Positions 5,442 through 5,684 of a stretch of DNA of 5,684 bases are shown here, one piece after another (the stretch's first letter is position 1; every line of letters starts with the position of its first letter). The notes beneath the pieces were generated by a model. It was not told the DNA's origin. It saw nothing but the letters and a program-made list of their open reading frames with translations, and did no database searches. The DNA is taken from the NCBI GenBank assembly GCA_013812565.1, contig JACCTF010000187.1:1-5684 (forward strand). The letters are read 5' to 3'. This stretch comes from Pyrinomonadaceae bacterium. Its GTDB lineage: Bacteria > Acidobacteriota > Blastocatellia > Pyrinomonadales > Pyrinomonadaceae. Position numbers and translations under genes: made by a program.

Positions 5442-5509
5442 AGCGTATCCTTTTCTGTCGGCTGATACCCGACGGTTGTTTTGTTTATGGTCAAACAAGG
5501 ATACGCTAT
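5440..5509 (-). promoter_or_regulatory. Inverted repeat masking the transposase Shine-Dalgarno and start
   Basis: ATAGCGTATCCTT (5440-5452) and AAGGATACGCTAT (5497-5509) are exact 13-bp reverse complements. The downstream arm on the mRNA contains the AAGGA ribosome site and the A and U of the start codon. A smaller hairpin (GTCGG 5457-5461 with CCGAC 5469-5473) lies in the loop. Any transcript entering from outside the IS would fold this way and hide the start, a known way for insertion sequences to avoid activation by read-through transcription. A transcript starting inside the loop would escape it. Confidence 0.65.
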
Positions 5510-5511
5510 CT

Positions 5512-5527
5512 CTATTTTTAGAGCCTC
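5512..5527. repeat. Right terminal inverted repeat of the IS (tentative)
   Basis: CTATTTTTAGAGCCTC, whose reverse complement GAGGCTCTAAAAATAG resembles the left end at GAG and AATAG. It lies just outside the start-masking inverted repeat. The border is provisional. Confidence 0.35.
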
Positions 5528-5684
5528 AGCTTACTTCCACATCTTTCGATACTAACTCTCCGCAGTGATGCTCGCAGAGTCCCCGTCGCCTCACGGTTCT
5601 GGTGAAAGCCTTGCGGCTTGGGCTACATTGTCAGAGTGCTTCACACGACTTGTTACCTCATCGCGTTTCCTCTTAGAGTACGGC
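5528..5684 (-). ncRNA. Structured non-coding sequence, possibly group II intron domain I fragment
   Basis: No frame is open through this stretch. On the minus strand it holds many short hairpins. AAGCC-GCAA-GGCTT has a 5-bp stem and GNRA loop. TATC-GAAA-GATG has a GAAA tetraloop. CTCTGC pairs with GCGGAG, CCGT with ACGG, and GTGT with GCAC around GAA. Two GNRA tetraloops in about 160 nt, together with single-stranded runs such as GGTAACAAGTC and CTCTGACAATGT, resemble bacterial group II intron domain I. That identification is from memory and unconfirmed. It would be cut by the IS on one side and by the window edge on the other. A different structured RNA remains possible. Confidence 0.35.

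Larger units (their letters stand above)
4146..5527 (-). mobile_element. IS256-family insertion sequence, apparently complete
   Basis: The element holds one intact transposase gene and measures about 1.38 kb, normal for IS256 relatives. The ends are set by imperfect terminal inverted repeats. The left end, GAGCTCGTGTCAATAG, has the TGTCAATAG-type sequence common in this family. The right end, read inward, is GAGGCTCTAAAAATAG. They share 9 of 16 positions without gaps, more with one gap, so the exact borders may be off by several bases. IS256-family elements usually make 8-9 bp target duplications. None is visible at these borders, because the flanks differ (left AGAAGTTG, right AGCTTACT). Either the borders are misplaced or the flanks have been rearranged. 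Confidence 0.7.

Overview
The window reads as an accessory region of a bacterial chromosome or plasmid. It has a moderately high G+C content, strong Shine-Dalgarno sequences, an IS256-family insertion sequence and a sigma-54 enhancer-binding protein. The sigma-54 regulator argues for a sigma-54-using phylum and against Actinobacteria. The species cannot be told from the sequence. Every gene I can support lies on the minus strand, so the functional order runs from high to low coordinates.

Layout in minus-strand order. (1) 5684-5528: non-coding DNA rich in short hairpins, two of them closed by GNRA tetraloops; it may be a piece of a group II intron. (2) About 5527-4146: an IS256-family element with an intact 410-aa DDE transposase, whose Shine-Dalgarno and start codon lie in one arm of a perfect 13-bp inverted repeat. 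(3) 4145-3906: upstream region of the regulator, with a sigma-54-like -24/-12 motif and a leader hairpin. (4) 3905-2322: a 527-codon sigma-54-dependent transcriptional activator, interrupted by one in-frame amber codon three codons before its GAFTGA loop and otherwise intact. (5) 2228-1959: an 89-aa acidic protein. (6) 1564-1187: a 125-aa single-pass membrane protein. (7) 1017-754 and 743-207: an 87-aa unknown protein coupled to a macro-domain (ADP-ribose-binding) protein. (8) 103-1: the N-terminus of a DUF4326 protein running off the window.

The cluster pairs a sigma-54 activator with a macro-domain protein, a DUF4326 protein and several small orphans. Macro domains bind or remove ADP-ribose, so an ADP-ribose or NAD-related stress or conflict role is possible, but this is inference. 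Five gene starts (DUF4326, 87 aa, 125 aa, 89 aa, regulator) are each preceded by an inverted repeat in the leader. The arrays differ in sequence, so this may be shared post-transcriptional control or coincidence. The IS sits about 45 bp upstream of the candidate sigma-54 promoter, and the regulator carries a stop codon, so the locus may be in the course of inactivation.
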